From Nonomuraea fuscirosea (GTDB lineage Bacteria > Actinomycetota > Actinomycetes > Streptosporangiales > Streptosporangiaceae), in contig NZ_PVNG01000004.1 in the NCBI RefSeq assembly GCF_003001935.1, forward strand, positions 310,001-374,000: a stretch of 64,000 nt of DNA, in the 5' to 3' direction. Within the stretch, counting starts at the first letter, position 1. Each line of letters starts with the position of its first letter. Below, one piece after another: positions 33,189 to 42,273 of this stretch. Under the pieces are notes generated by a model. The model did not search any database. It worked only from the letters and a program-made list of their open reading frames with translations, and was not told the DNA's origin. A program made the position numbers and the translations under genes.

Positions 33189-34730
33189 TCAGAGGTCGGC
33201 CAGGAGGATCGCCGGGTTCTCCACGCAGTCGGCCACGTGGCGGAGGAAGCCGCCGGCGGTGCCGCCGTCGCAGACCCGGTGGTCGAAGGTGAAGGAGAGC
33301 TGGGTGATCTTGCGGGCGGTGACGACCCCGCCGCTCACCCAGGGCCGGTCGATGATGCGGCCCACGCCCAGCAGTGCCGCCTCGGGGTGGTTGATGATCG
33401 GGGTGGAGCCGTCCACGCCGAAGACGCCGTAGTTGTTGAGCGTGAAGGTGCCGCCGGTCAGCGCCTGCGGAGAGAGCCTGCCCGCCCGGGCCAGGGCGGT
33501 CAGCCTGGTCAGTTCGGCGGCGAGCCCGGCGGTGGTCAGCAGGTGGGCGTCGCGGATCACCGGCACGACGAGGCCGCGTTCGGTCTGGGCGGCGAAGCCG
33601 AGGTTGACGTGGCCGTACCGGACGATCTCGGAACGGTCCGTGTCCACCGACGAGTTCAGCTCGGGGAAGCGGCGCAGACCGTCCACGCAGATGCGTGCCA
33701 GCAGGGCCAGCAGGCCGATGCCGAGGTCGGGACGGGAGCGCCTGAGGGCGTCCCTGGCCGCCAGCAGGTCGGTGGCGTCCACGTCCACCCAGGTCGTGGC
33801 GTCGGGGATCTCGGCGCGGCTGCGGCTCAGCTTCTCGGCCACGGCCCGGCGCAGGCCGCGCAGCGGGACGCGCTCGTCCACCAGCCCCCTTGCCCGGAAG
33901 CCCTGGACGTCGTCAGGGTCCGCGTCGAGGACGGGAGCGGGGGCGGAGGCGGGCCGGCTCGTCCGCGCGGCGATGCCGTGCGTGGGGATCGCCTGTTCGG
34001 CGACGGTCTGGTCACCGACGGTCTGGTCTCCGACGATCCGGTCACCGACGTCCTGGTCGGCGATGGCCTGTTCGACGTCGCGTCGCAGGATCACGGCGTG
34101 CGGGCCGGTGGGGGTGACGTCGGCCAGGTCGATGCCGTGGTCGCGGGCCATCCGGCGGACCAGCGGGGAGATCACCCGCGGCGCCTGCGACCCGACCGCG
34201 GAGACCTCCTCTGTCGCGCCACCAGGGCCTGCGCGATGCTCACCCCCTGAGGGACGGTCCCCCACGAGACGGCCTCCCCTGGGGCGCTCGGGGGTGAGCT
34301 GCTCGACCCTGGGACGGCCGGTCATCGAGCGGGAGGCACGGCGGCGCCGGGTGGCGGGGGTGTGGCCGGTGCCGTAGCCGATCAGGACGTTGCCGGAGCC
34401 CGCGCGCTCCTCCTCCCGGTACTGCGCCGCCGCCCCTGAGCCCGCTTCCGGCCGGTCGCCGGCCCCCGTGGGGGTTCCGGGCGGGCCGATCTCGATGAGG
34501 GGGAGGCCCACCGACAGGACGGCGCCGGGAGCGGCGTGCAGCGCCAGCACGGTGCCCGCGTACGGGACCGGCACCTCCACCGCGGCCTTCGCGGTCTCGA
34601 CCTCCACCACGATCTGGTCGACCTCGACCGTGTCCCCGACGGAGACCTTCCACTCCAAGATCTCGGCCTCGGTCAGCCCTTCGCCGAGGTCCGGCAGGCG
34701 GAACACCTGCCGCGCGGCCGTGGCCGTCAT
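33189..34730 (-). CDS. bkdC: Dihydrolipoamide acyltransferase, E2 of branched-chain keto-acid dehydrogenase
   Basis: The 513-residue E2 has an N-terminal lipoyl domain with the lipoylated lysine in VETAKAAVEV (about residue 48), a long Pro/Gly/Arg linker, a peripheral-subunit-binding domain (VISPLVRRMARDHGIDLADV), a second linker with pentapeptide repeats (coded at 34001-34075), and the catalytic acyltransferase domain with FDHRVCDGG. It carries the acyl group from E1 to CoA. Its ATG overlaps the E1-beta stop (ATGA). The order E1-alpha, E1-beta, E2 and the Lrp neighbour favour the branched-chain enzyme over pyruvate dehydrogenase. No E3 gene is present. Confidence 0.92.
   Translation of the reverse strand: MTATAARQVFRLPDLGEGLTEAEILEWKVSVGDTVEVDQIVVEVETAKAAVEVPVPYAGTVLALHAAPGAVLSVGLPLIEIGPPGTPTGAGDRPEAGSGAAAQYREEERAGSGNVLIGYGTGHTPATRRRRASRSMTGRPRVEQLTPERPRGGRLVGDRPSGGEHRAGPGGATEEVSAVGSQAPRVISPLVRRMARDHGIDLADVTPTGPHAVILRRDVEQAIADQDVGDRIVGDQTVGDQTVAEQAIPTHGIAARTSRPASAPAPVLDADPDDVQGFRARGLVDERVPLRGLRRAVAEKLSRSRAEIPDATTWVDVDATDLLAARDALRRSRPDLGIGLLALLARICVDGLRRFPELNSSVDTDRSEIVRYGHVNLGFAAQTERGLVVPVIRDAHLLTTAGLAAELTRLTALARAGRLSPQALTGGTFTLNNYGVFGVDGSTPIINHPEAALLGVGRIIDRPWVSGGVVTARKITQLSFTFDHRVCDGGTAGGFLRHVADCVENPAILLADL
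34001..34075 (-). repeat. 15-bp coding minisatellite (5 units) in the bkdC linker
   Basis: Five 15-bp units encode DQDVG/DRIVG/DQTVG/DQTVA-like pentapeptides between the subunit-binding and catalytic domains. Two units differ by a single base. Confidence 0.8.
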
Positions 34731-35923
34731 GACGCCGCCCCTCCGCTCAGGTGCAGCACGTCCGGCCGGTCGTCGAACTGCAGCCGGTCCACCGCGTCCA
34801 GGATCCGGTCGACGTCCGGCAGGTGCGCGTGCTCAAGCTTCGGCGGCGGGTACGGGATGTCGAACCCCGTGACGCGCAGCACGGGCGCGGCCAGGGAGTG
34901 GAAGCAGCGCTCCTGGACACGGGCCGCGATCTCGGCGCCCACTCCGGCGAACCCCTGCGCCTCCTGGACCACCACGCACCGCCCGGTCCTGCGTACGGAG
35001 GCCATGACGCTCTCGTCGTCGAACGGGACGATCGTCCGCAGATCCACCACCTCCAGGGACCGGCCCTCCGCGGCCGCCGCCTCGGCGGCCTGCAACGCCA
35101 CCGGCACGCCGGGGCCGTAGGCGACGAGCGTGGCGTCGCCACCCGCGCGCCGCACGGCCGCCCGCCCGAACCCGGGAGCGCGCCGCTCACCGGGCGTGAA
35201 CTCCTCCTTGGCCCAGTAGAGCCGCTTCGGCTCCATGAAGATCACCGGGTCGGGGTCGGCGATGGCGTCGCGCAGCAGCCAGTACGCGTCCTCGACGGTG
35301 GCGGGGGTGACGACCTTCAGCCCGGGGGTGTGGGCGTAGTACGCCTCGCTGGAGTCGCAGTGGTGCTCGACCCCGCCGATTCCGCCCGCGAACGGGATGC
35401 GGATCACCATGGGCAGCGACAGCAGGCCGCGGGTGCGGTTACGGGTCTTGGCCACGTGCGAGACGATCTGCTCGAACGCCGGGTAGGCGAAGGCGTCGAA
35501 CTGCATCTCGACCACCGGACGGAACCCGCCCATCGCCATGCCCACGGCCAGTCCCACGATCCCGGACTCGGCGAGCGGCGTGTCGAAGCACCGTTCCTCA
35601 CCGAACTCCCTGGTCAGCCCGTCGGTGACGCGGAACACCCCGCCCAGCGGGCCGACGTCCTCGCCGAAGACGAGCACCCGCTCGTCCTCGCGCAGCGCGT
35701 CCCGCAGGGCGGCGTTCAACGCCTGCGCCATCGACATCGACGCGGGGACAGGCGCCGACGGCTCCGGCTTCGACTTCGACTTCGCCTTCGCCTTCGCCAC
35801 AGGCTCCGGCCTCGGCTGCCGCGTCGGCGTCGATCGCGACGGCTCGGGCCTCGGCTTCGGACCGGGCGTCGTCGCAGGCGGTGCGGACATCGATTCGGAC
35901 ATCGAATCGGACATGGCGGTCAT
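34727..35923 (-). CDS. bkdB: Branched-chain keto-acid dehydrogenase E1 beta subunit
   Basis: The 398-residue transketolase-like subunit contains SMAQALNAALRDAL, FGEDVGPLGGVFRVT, DTPLAESGIVGLAVGMAMGG, VVEMQFDAF, GLKVVTPATVEDAYWLL and DLRTIVPFD. The first 60 residues are an extra Ser/Pro then Lys/Ala-rich extension (KAKAKSKSKPEP) not usual in E1 beta. Start ATG 35923 is well supported: GGAGGAG in the end of bkdA lies 4 nt upstream. So the extension is probably real; an internal ATG near residue 62 begins the canonical part. It overlaps bkdC (ATGA). Confidence 0.93.
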   Translation of the reverse strand: MTAMSDSMSESMSAPPATTPGPKPRPEPSRSTPTRQPRPEPVAKAKAKSKSKPEPSAPVPASMSMAQALNAALRDALREDERVLVFGEDVGPLGGVFRVTDGLTREFGEERCFDTPLAESGIVGLAVGMAMGGFRPVVEMQFDAFAYPAFEQIVSHVAKTRNRTRGLLSLPMVIRIPFAGGIGGVEHHCDSSEAYYAHTPGLKVVTPATVEDAYWLLRDAIADPDPVIFMEPKRLYWAKEEFTPGERRAPGFGRAAVRRAGGDATLVAYGPGVPVALQAAEAAAAEGRSLEVVDLRTIVPFDDESVMASVRRTGRCVVVQEAQGFAGVGAEIAARVQERCFHSLAAPVLRVTGFDIPYPPPKLEHAHLPDVDRILDAVDRLQFDDRPDVLHLSGGAAS

Positions 35924-35924
35924 G

Positions 35925-37043
35925 TCACTCCTCCGGGGCGCTCAGCTCGGCCGCGAGCAGCGCGCGCTGCTCGCGCAGCTGCGGCGTCGGGGCGGCGAAG
36001 ACGTGGTCGAACAGCTCGAACGGGTCCGTCTCCGGCTCCGCGTTCATCCGGTCGCGGACGCGGGCCGCGTACTCCTCGGCGGCCTCGTGCGCCGCCTCGA
36101 CGCCGGCCGTGTCGAGCAGCCCCCGGCCGCGCAGGTAGGTCTCCAGCCGGGCCAGGGGGTCGGCCGCCTCCCACCGCGCGACCTCCCCGGCGTCGCGGTA
36201 GCGGGTGGCGTCGTCGGCGTTGGTGTGCGACTCGATCCGGTACGTGTGCGCCTCGACCAGGAACGGCCCGCCGCCCTCGCGGGCATGCCGGACCGCCTCG
36301 GTCAGCACGGACAGGACCGCGACGAGGTCGTTGCCGTCCACCTGCTCGGAGCGGATCCCGTACCCGACGCCCTTGTAGGCGAGCGCGGGGGCGGCGCTCT
36401 GCCGGGCCAGCGGCACCGAGATGGCGTACTTGTTGTTCTGCACGAAGAACACGACGGGGGAGCGCAAGACGGCCGCGTAGTTGAGCGCCTCGTGGAAGTC
36501 GCCCTCGCTGGTGCCGCCGTCGCCGACGAAGGCCATCGCGACCGCGTCCTCGCCCCTGCGCCGCAGCGCCTCCGCCATGCCGACCGCGTGGATCGTCTGG
36601 GTGGCCAGCGGCGTGCACTGGGGCGCGACGCGAGTGGCCGCGGGGTCGTAGCCGCAGTGCCAGTCGCCGCGCAGCAGCGTGAGCACCTCGACGGGGTCGA
36701 GGCCGCGGGCGACCAGGGCCACGCAGTCGCGGTAGGTGGGGAACAGCCAGTCGTCCGCGCGCAGTGCGAGGACGCCGGCGATCTGGCAGGCCTCCTGCCC
36801 CCTGCTGGACGGGTAGACGGCGAGCCGGCCCTGCTTGGTCAGCGCGGTCGCCTGGCGATCGAAGCGGCGGCCCAGGACCATGTGGCGGTAGGCCTCCACG
36901 AGCAGGTCGTCCGCGGGCGCCCCATAGCCGGCCGGGTGGTCGCCCTGGTAGCCGGCGGGCGGGGCGGCGGTGCCGTCCTCGGCGACGAAGCGTACGGGGA
37001 CGGGCTCGGGGAGAAGACCGTCGGCCACCTGACGATGGGACAT
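35925..37043 (-). CDS. bkdA: Branched-chain keto-acid dehydrogenase E1 alpha subunit
   Basis: The 372-residue ThDP-dependent subunit has the diphosphate/Mg motif VGDGGTSEGDFHEALNYA through NN (near residues 170-200), plus YPSSRGQEACQ, FPTYRDCVALVARG, and the phosphorylation-loop-like YRIESHTNADDATRYR. With E1 beta it decarboxylates branched-chain 2-oxo acids from Val, Leu and Ile, giving starters for branched fatty acids. ATG 37043 is favoured because it begins the conserved MSHRQ; ATG 37100 would add 19 residues. Neither has a strong ribosome binding site. It lies 216 bp downstream of the Lrp gene. Confidence 0.93.
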   Translation of the reverse strand: MSHRQVADGLLPEPVPVRFVAEDGTAAPPAGYQGDHPAGYGAPADDLLVEAYRHMVLGRRFDRQATALTKQGRLAVYPSSRGQEACQIAGVLALRADDWLFPTYRDCVALVARGLDPVEVLTLLRGDWHCGYDPAATRVAPQCTPLATQTIHAVGMAEALRRRGEDAVAMAFVGDGGTSEGDFHEALNYAAVLRSPVVFFVQNNKYAISVPLARQSAAPALAYKGVGYGIRSEQVDGNDLVAVLSVLTEAVRHAREGGGPFLVEAHTYRIESHTNADDATRYRDAGEVARWEAADPLARLETYLRGRGLLDTAGVEAAHEAAEEYAARVRDRMNAEPETDPFELFDHVFAAPTPQLREQRALLAAELSAPEE

Positions 37044-37258
37044 GGCGACGCTCGCTTTCGCTGGACGTTTGACAAGAGAAGCGTCCGCGTCACGCGCCAT
37101 CTGTTCAAGACATCAGGCGCAATGGGCGACAAATGGCCTCAAGTGGGTTTATTGCGGGCCAAATGTCGATCCAATAGCAGGCCGGCCGGGAGAACGCCGG
37201 ACGTTTTGCCGTGCTCGCCCCAGGCCCTCCCGATGCTCGCTCCGACGTGTCTCCCGGC

Positions 37259-37780
37259 TCACCCCGGGCCCTTGCCCCATTCCGCGCCCCGGCCCCGGGC
37301 CTCGTCGAACACGAGCCAGGTCCGGGTGGCGCGCACACCCGGGATGTCCTGGATGCGTTCCAGCACCATGTGCCGCAGCGCCGCGTTGTCCGGCGTCCTG
37401 ACCAGCACCAGGATGTCGTAGTCGCCGCCGACCATGGCGAAGTGCTCCACGTAGGCGATCTCGCGCAGCCGCGCCGACACCTGCCGCCAGGAGTTCTGCT
37501 CGATGGTCACCGAGACGTACGCGCTGGTGCCCAGGCCCGCCTTCGCCGGCGCGATCTCGGCGGTGAAGCCGGTGATCACGCCGTCGTCGATGAGCCTGGT
37601 CAGGCGGGCGTACGCGCTGGCCCGGGAGATGTGCACGTGCTCGGCCAGCGTCCGCACCGACATGCGGCCGTCACGCAGCAGCTCGGCGATGATCGCCCGG
37701 TCCACCTCGTCCAGCGGCGCGGCGGCACGCCCCGGCCAGCCCTCGCCGGACCGCTCGGCGGGCGGCGCGGGCCCGTTCAC
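37259..37780 (-). CDS. Lrp/AsnC family regulator, BkdR-like
   Basis: The 173-residue regulator has an N-terminal extension, the Lrp HTH (LDEVDRAIIAELLRDGRMSV, SRASAYARLTRLIDDG) and the RAM domain (GLGTSAYVSVTIEQ, AMVGGDYDILVLVRT), ending TWLVFDEARG. The GTG at 37780 overlaps the paaZ stop (GTGA), so it is made from the paaZ message. Position just upstream of bkdABC suggests it is the bkd regulator (BkdR), responding to branched-chain amino acids. A role in paa control is an alternative. Confidence 0.9.
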   Translation of the reverse strand: MNGPAPPAERSGEGWPGRAAAPLDEVDRAIIAELLRDGRMSVRTLAEHVHISRASAYARLTRLIDDGVITGFTAEIAPAKAGLGTSAYVSVTIEQNSWRQVSARLREIAYVEHFAMVGGDYDILVLVRTPDNAALRHMVLERIQDIPGVRATRTWLVFDEARGRGAEWGKGPG

Positions 37781-39822
37781 CGCGTGTCCTCCTCCCACGT
37801 CTTGGCCACCAGGGTGAGGACGTCGTACGTGGCGACCGGCTGGCCCTCCTGATTGCTCACCACGGCGTCCCAGCGGACCTCGCCGTAGTCGGCCCCGCTG
37901 CGCGGCGTGATCTGCTTGACCGTCAGCGTCACGGCGATGGCGTCGCCCGCCTTGACGGGGGTGAGGAAGCGCAGCGCGTCCACGCCGAAGTTCGCCAGCA
38001 CGGGCCCGGGCGCCGGGTCCACGAAGAGGCCGGCGGCCAGCGAGACGACCAGGTAGCCGTGCGCGACGATGCCGCCGAACAGCGGGTTGCGCGCGGCCGC
38101 CGCCGCGTCGGTGTGGGCGTAGAAGGTGTCGCCGGTGAACTCGGCGAAGTGCTCGATGTCGGCGAGCGAGACCGTGCGCGGCTCGGAGGCGATCGTGTCG
38201 CCGATCCGCAGCTCGGCCAGTGACTTGCGGAAGGGGTGCACGCCCGTGTCGGCGCGGGCGGCGCCGGTCGTCCAGCGTCCGGTGACCGCGGTGAGCAGGT
38301 CGGGCGAGGCCTGTACGGCGGTGCGCTGCATGTGGTGCAGCACCCCGCGGATCCCGCCCAGTTCCTCACCACCGCCGGCCCGCCCGGGGCCGCCGTGCAC
38401 GAGGACGGGCAGGGGCGAGCCGTGCCCGGTGGACTCCTTGGCGTCGTCCCGGTCGAGGACGAGCACCCGGCCGTGCCACGGCGCGAGCCCGAGCACGACG
38501 GCCCTGGCGACCTCCGGGTCATGGGTGACGACGGAGGCGACCAGGCTGCCCCGGCCCCGCGCGGCCAGCGCGACGGCCTCGTCCAGGCCGTCGTAGGGGA
38601 GCACGGTGCTGACCGGGCCGAACGGCTCGACGTCGTGCGGCTCGGTGGCGCCGGGCCGGGCCCGCAGCACCAGCGGGGTCATGAACGCGCCCCTGGTCGC
38701 GTCCCCGTCCAGCAGGGGAGCGCCGGCGGGGTCGCCGACCACCACGTCGGAGCTCGCACGCAGCGCCTCGACGGCCTTGCGCACCTCCTCGCGTTGCCCG
38801 AGGCCGGCCAGCGCGCCCATGCGCACGTCCGGGTTGCGCGGGTCGCCCACGCTCACCTTCGCCAGGCGCGCGGCCAGCGCCTCCACCACCTCGCCCGCGA
38901 GCGACGACGGTACGAGCACGCGGCGGATGGCGGTGCACTTCTGTCCCGCCTTGACCGTCATCTCGGTGACGACACCCTTGACGAACAGGTCGAACTCGGG
39001 ATCGCCAGGACGCACGTCGGGGCCGAGGACGGAGCAGTTGAGCGAGTCGGCCTCGACGCCGAGCACGACGCCGCCGTCCAGCACGTTCGGATGGCGGCGC
39101 AGGATGCCGGCGGTGTGGGCCGAGCCGGTGAAGGCCACGGAGTCCTGCACGGTCAGCTCGTCGAGCAGGCCGCCCGCGCTGCCCGCGACGAGCTGGAGCG
39201 TGCCCTCGGGCAGGATCCCCGACGCGACGATCAGCCGGACGGCGCGCTCGGTGAGGTAGGCGGTCTGGCTGGCCGGCTTGACGATCGAGGGCAGCCCGGC
39301 CAGGAAGGCGGGGGCCAGCTTCTCCAGCATGCCCCAGACGGGGAAGTTGAACGCGTTGATCTGCACGGCCACGCCCGGCCTGGAGGCGTAGAGGTGCTGG
39401 CCGACGAACGTGCCGCCCTTGCCCAGCCGCTCCAGCCCGCCGTCCAGGACGACGGTGTCGTTCGGCAGCTCGCGCACGCCCTTGCTGGCGTAGCTGAACA
39501 GGGTGCCGATGCCGCCGTCGACGTCCACGGCGGTGTCGCGGGTGGTGGCGCCGGTGCGCAGCGACAGGGCGTACAGCTCGTCCTTGTGCTCCAGCAGGTA
39601 CTTGGCCAGGGCCTTGAGCAGCGCGGCCCGCTCGTGGAAGGTCAGGGACCGCAGCGCGGGACCGCCGGTCGCGCGGGCGTGGCGGACCATCGCCGCGACG
39701 TCCAGCCCCCGGCTGGAGATGCGCGCGACCTCCTCACCCGTGGCGGCGTCGAGCAGCGGCTCCCCGTCGTCGGCCGGGCGGAACCACCGTCCGGCGGCAT
39801 AGCTCTCCAGCAGCGTGCTCAC
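37777..39822 (-). CDS. paaZ: Phenylacetic acid degradation bifunctional protein PaaZ (ring-opening)
   Basis: The 681-residue protein has the same length as E. coli PaaZ. The C-terminal MaoC-type hydratase (about 530-681) hydrolyses oxepin-CoA to the ring-opened aldehyde, and the N-terminal aldehyde dehydrogenase oxidises it. The ALDH domain has INAFNFPVWGML, Glu257 in GVEADSLN and the catalytic Cys296 in KAGQKCTAIRR. The hydratase has the ADIEHFAEFTGDTFYAHTD segment and GIVAHGYLV. AGGAG precedes the GTG start. It diverges from paaA across a shared operator. Confidence 0.97.
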   Translation of the reverse strand: MSTLLESYAAGRWFRPADDGEPLLDAATGEEVARISSRGLDVAAMVRHARATGGPALRSLTFHERAALLKALAKYLLEHKDELYALSLRTGATTRDTAVDVDGGIGTLFSYASKGVRELPNDTVVLDGGLERLGKGGTFVGQHLYASRPGVAVQINAFNFPVWGMLEKLAPAFLAGLPSIVKPASQTAYLTERAVRLIVASGILPEGTLQLVAGSAGGLLDELTVQDSVAFTGSAHTAGILRRHPNVLDGGVVLGVEADSLNCSVLGPDVRPGDPEFDLFVKGVVTEMTVKAGQKCTAIRRVLVPSSLAGEVVEALAARLAKVSVGDPRNPDVRMGALAGLGQREEVRKAVEALRASSDVVVGDPAGAPLLDGDATRGAFMTPLVLRARPGATEPHDVEPFGPVSTVLPYDGLDEAVALAARGRGSLVASVVTHDPEVARAVVLGLAPWHGRVLVLDRDDAKESTGHGSPLPVLVHGGPGRAGGGEELGGIRGVLHHMQRTAVQASPDLLTAVTGRWTTGAARADTGVHPFRKSLAELRIGDTIASEPRTVSLADIEHFAEFTGDTFYAHTDAAAAARNPLFGGIVAHGYLVVSLAAGLFVDPAPGPVLANFGVDALRFLTPVKAGDAIAVTLTVKQITPRSGADYGEVRWDAVVSNQEGQPVATYDVLTLVAKTWEEDTR

Positions 39823-39875
39823 ACTGTCTCCTCTCCCCGGGCGTGACCTGTTGCGCGGGCACCCCTCCCTGTGCG

Positions 39876-39904
39876 ACCTTATTACTGACCGAGCGATAAG
39901 TAAA
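39876..39904 (-). promoter_or_regulatory. paaZ promoter
   Basis: On the minus strand TTTACT and TAAGGT are 17 bp apart. The PaaR-type palindrome covers the -35 box and the spacer. The leader would be about 45 nt. Confidence 0.6.
39882..39903. promoter_or_regulatory. TetR-type operator between paaZ and paaA (probable PaaR site)
   Basis: A 22-bp dyad has outer arms TTACT and AGTAA and half-sites ACTGACCG and ACTTATCG (minus strand). It fits the general form of PaaR operators reported in other Actinomycetota and sits between the divergent genes. Confidence 0.7.
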
Positions 39905-39929
39905 TGAGCCGGAGGGTCTCGGAGGTAAC

Positions 39930-40889
39930 ATGACGACCACCCCAGCGGACCCGGCCCTGGAGAGCCGGCTGCAGGCCGGTTTCGACGCGACCATCGGCCG
40001 CCACGACCGCATCGAGCCCCGGGACTGGATGCCGGACGCCTACCGCAGGACCCTCATCCGCCAGATCGCCCAGCACGCCCACTCCGAGATCATCGGCATG
40101 CAGCCCGAGGGCAACTGGATCGGCCGCGCGCCGTCCCTGCGCCGCAAGGCGATCCTGCTGGCCAAGGTCCAGGACGAGGCGGGGCACGGGCTCTATCTGT
40201 ACTCCGCCTGCGAGACTCTGGGCGTCTCCCGCGCCGAGCTGACCGACATGTTGCTCTCCGGCCGGCAGAAATACTCCTCGATCTTCAACTATCCGGCGCT
40301 GTCGTACGCCGACGTCGGGACCATCGGCTGGCTGGTGGACGGGGCCGCGATCTGCAACCAGGTGCCGCTCTGCCGCACCTCCTACGGCCCGTACGGGCGC
40401 GCCATGATCCGCATCTGCAAGGAGGAGTCCTTCCACCAGCGGCAGGGCTACGAGCTGCTGATGACGATGATGCGCGGCACCGACGCCCAGCGCGCCATGG
40501 TGCAGGAGTCGGTCGACCGGTTCTGGTGGCCGGTGCTGATGATGTTCGGCCCGCCGGACGCGCAGTCGCCCAACAGCGCCCGGTCGATGGCGTGGGGCAT
40601 CAAGCGCAACTCCAACGACGAGCTGCGGCAGAAGTTCGTGGACATGACCGTCCCGCAGGCCGAGGCGCTCGGCGTCACGCTGCCCGACCCTGGCCTGCGC
40701 TGGAACGAGGAACGCGGCCACTACGACTTCGGCGAGCCCGACTGGGAGGAGTTCGCCGCGATCCTGCGCGGGGACGGGCCGTGCAACGCGCAGCGGATGG
40801 CCCACCGCCGGGCCGCGCACGAGGACGGGGCCTGGGTACGCGAGGCCGCCACCGCCTTCGCCGAGCGCGTCGCGGAGGACGTTCGATGA
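39930..40889 (+). CDS. paaA: 1,2-phenylacetyl-CoA epoxidase, catalytic subunit A
   Basis: The 319-residue ferritin-like di-iron subunit epoxidises the aromatic ring of phenylacetyl-CoA. Helices with the iron-ligand patterns [34 protein letters not shown] and [16 protein letters not shown] are intact, as is [26 protein letters not shown] just before ATG 39930 is a strong ribosome binding site. It heads paaABCDE and overlaps paaB by ATGA. Confidence 0.97.
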   Translation: MTTTPADPALESRLQAGFDATIGRHDRIEPRDWMPDAYRRTLIRQIAQHAHSEIIGMQPEGNWIGRAPSLRRKAILLAKVQDEAGHGLYLYSACETLGVSRAELTDMLLSGRQKYSSIFNYPALSYADVGTIGWLVDGAAICNQVPLCRTSYGPYGRAMIRICKEESFHQRQGYELLMTMMRGTDAQRAMVQESVDRFWWPVLMMFGPPDAQSPNSARSMAWGIKRNSNDELRQKFVDMTVPQAEALGVTLPDPGLRWNEERGHYDFGEPDWEEFAAILRGDGPCNAQRMAHRRAAHEDGAWVREAATAFAERVAEDVR

Positions 40890-41179
40890 GCGCCGACCGG
40901 CGGGAATGGCCGCTGTACGAGGTGTTCGTCCGGGGCAAGCGCGGCCTCAACCACGTGCACGTGGGATCGCTGCACGCGCCGGACGACGCGATGGCCCTGC
41001 GGCACGCCCGCGACGTCTACACCCGGCGCAACGAGGGGGTCAGCATCTGGGTCGTCCGGGCCGACGCCATCGCCGCGTCCAGCCCGGACGAGAAGGACCC
41101 GCTGTTCGCGCCGAACGGCGACAAGGTCTACCGGCATCCGACGTTCTACGACATCCCCGGCGACGTCCCGCACATGTGA
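40886..41179 (+). CDS. paaB: 1,2-phenylacetyl-CoA epoxidase, subunit B
   Basis: The 97-residue subunit starts in the ATGA overlap with paaA and reads [39 protein letters not shown] and a C-terminal [14 protein letters not shown]. PaaB bridges PaaAC units in the epoxidase complex and has no catalytic residues. Length and sequence are normal for the family. Confidence 0.97.
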   Translation: MSADRREWPLYEVFVRGKRGLNHVHVGSLHAPDDAMALRHARDVYTRRNEGVSIWVVRADAIAASSPDEKDPLFAPNGDKVYRHPTFYDIPGDVPHM

Positions 41180-41205
41180 GCCTCACCCGATCGGACCACC
41201 GCACC

Positions 41206-42273
41206 ATGAACGACCAACCCGTGAGCGACGAGCCCGTGACCGACGAACCTGCGGGCGCCCGGCCCGCGACCGGCGAGCCCGTGACCGGCGAGCTCGCGAC
41301 CGGCGGACCCATGACCGGCGATTCCGCAATCGGCGGCCCTACGACCGGTGCACCCGTGAGTGACGAGCACGGCAGCGTCTTCGACGGGCTGCTCGGCGGC
41401 GACTCGTCCCAGTGGGCCTTCGGCACCGACTTCGAGGACCCGCTGGCCGGCGTCGACACCAGCACACCCGACGGCGTGGACCCCGCCGGCCTGGCCGCGT
41501 ACTGCCTCATGCTCGGCGACGACGCCCTGATCATGTCGCAGCGCCTGTCCGAGTGGTGCAGCCGCGCCCCCGACCTGGAGGAGGACATCGCGCTGGCCAA
41601 CATGGCGCTCGACCTCCTCGGCCAGGCGCGGCTGCTGCTGGCGCGGGCTGCCGCCGCCGATCCGGGCGTCGTGCCCGTCCTGCCCGAGGGCTCGCCGGTG
41701 CCGCCGGAGGACGCGCTGGCCTTCTTCCGCGACGACCGCGACTTCCGCAACGTGCGGCTGGCCGAGGTGGACAACGGCGACTTCGCGCACGTCGTCGTCC
41801 GCCTGCTGCTCTTCTCGGCGGCCCGGCTCGCCCTGCTCGAACGGCTGCGCGCCAGCCGGGACCACGTGCTGGCCGCCGTGGCCGCGAAAGGCGTCAAGGA
41901 GGTCGCCTACCACCGCGACTGGGCCGGGCGCTGGTTCCTCACGCTCGCCCTCGGCACCGAGGAGTCGCACCGCAGGCTCCTGGCCGCCCTGGACGAGCTG
42001 TGGCCGCTGCTGGCCGAGCTGACCGCCACCCACCCTCTCGAACGCTCCCTGGCCCAGGCCGGTGCAGCCGCCGACACCTCGTCCCTGCCCGGCGAGGTGA
42101 ACGCCGTCCTCGGCCAGGTGCTCGCCACGAGCGGCGTACCCCGTCCAGAACGGGCCCCGCTGGCCGGCGTCGGCGGGCGCGCGGGCCGCGACGGCCTGCA
42201 CACCGAGGCCCTGAGCCGGCTGCTCGCCGAGATGCAGGTGGTCGCCCGCGCCCACCCGAGCGGACGCTGGTGA
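41206..42273 (+). CDS. paaC: 1,2-phenylacetyl-CoA epoxidase, structural subunit C, with N-terminal repeat extension
   Basis: The ferritin-like PaaC domain starts near residue 55 (SVFDGLLGGDSSQWAFGTDF) and includes YCLMLGDDALIMSQRLSEW, LEEDIALANMALDLLGQAR and KEVAYHRDWAGRWFLTLALG. PaaC has no metal site of its own and supports PaaA. In front lies an extension of ten pentapeptides (41218-41367). At 355 residues it is about 100 longer than usual; the rest of the excess is a longer C-terminal half. The ATG at 41206 has no strong ribosome binding site, so a start nearer the domain cannot be excluded, but no better one was seen. Its stop overlaps the paaD start (GTGA). Confidence 0.95.
   Translation: MNDQPVSDEPVTDEPAGARPATGEPVTGELATGGPMTGDSAIGGPTTGAPVSDEHGSVFDGLLGGDSSQWAFGTDFEDPLAGVDTSTPDGVDPAGLAAYCLMLGDDALIMSQRLSEWCSRAPDLEEDIALANMALDLLGQARLLLARAAAADPGVVPVLPEGSPVPPEDALAFFRDDRDFRNVRLAEVDNGDFAHVVVRLLLFSAARLALLERLRASRDHVLAAVAAKGVKEVAYHRDWAGRWFLTLALGTEESHRRLLAALDELWPLLAELTATHPLERSLAQAGAAADTSSLPGEVNAVLGQVLATSGVPRPERAPLAGVGGRAGRDGLHTEALSRLLAEMQVVARAHPSGRW
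41218..41367 (+). repeat. 15-bp coding minisatellite (10 units) at the start of paaC
   Basis: Ten pentapeptides run in register from PVSDE, PVTDE through PATGE, PVTGE, LATGG, PMTGD to a second PVSDE. Confidence 0.9.
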
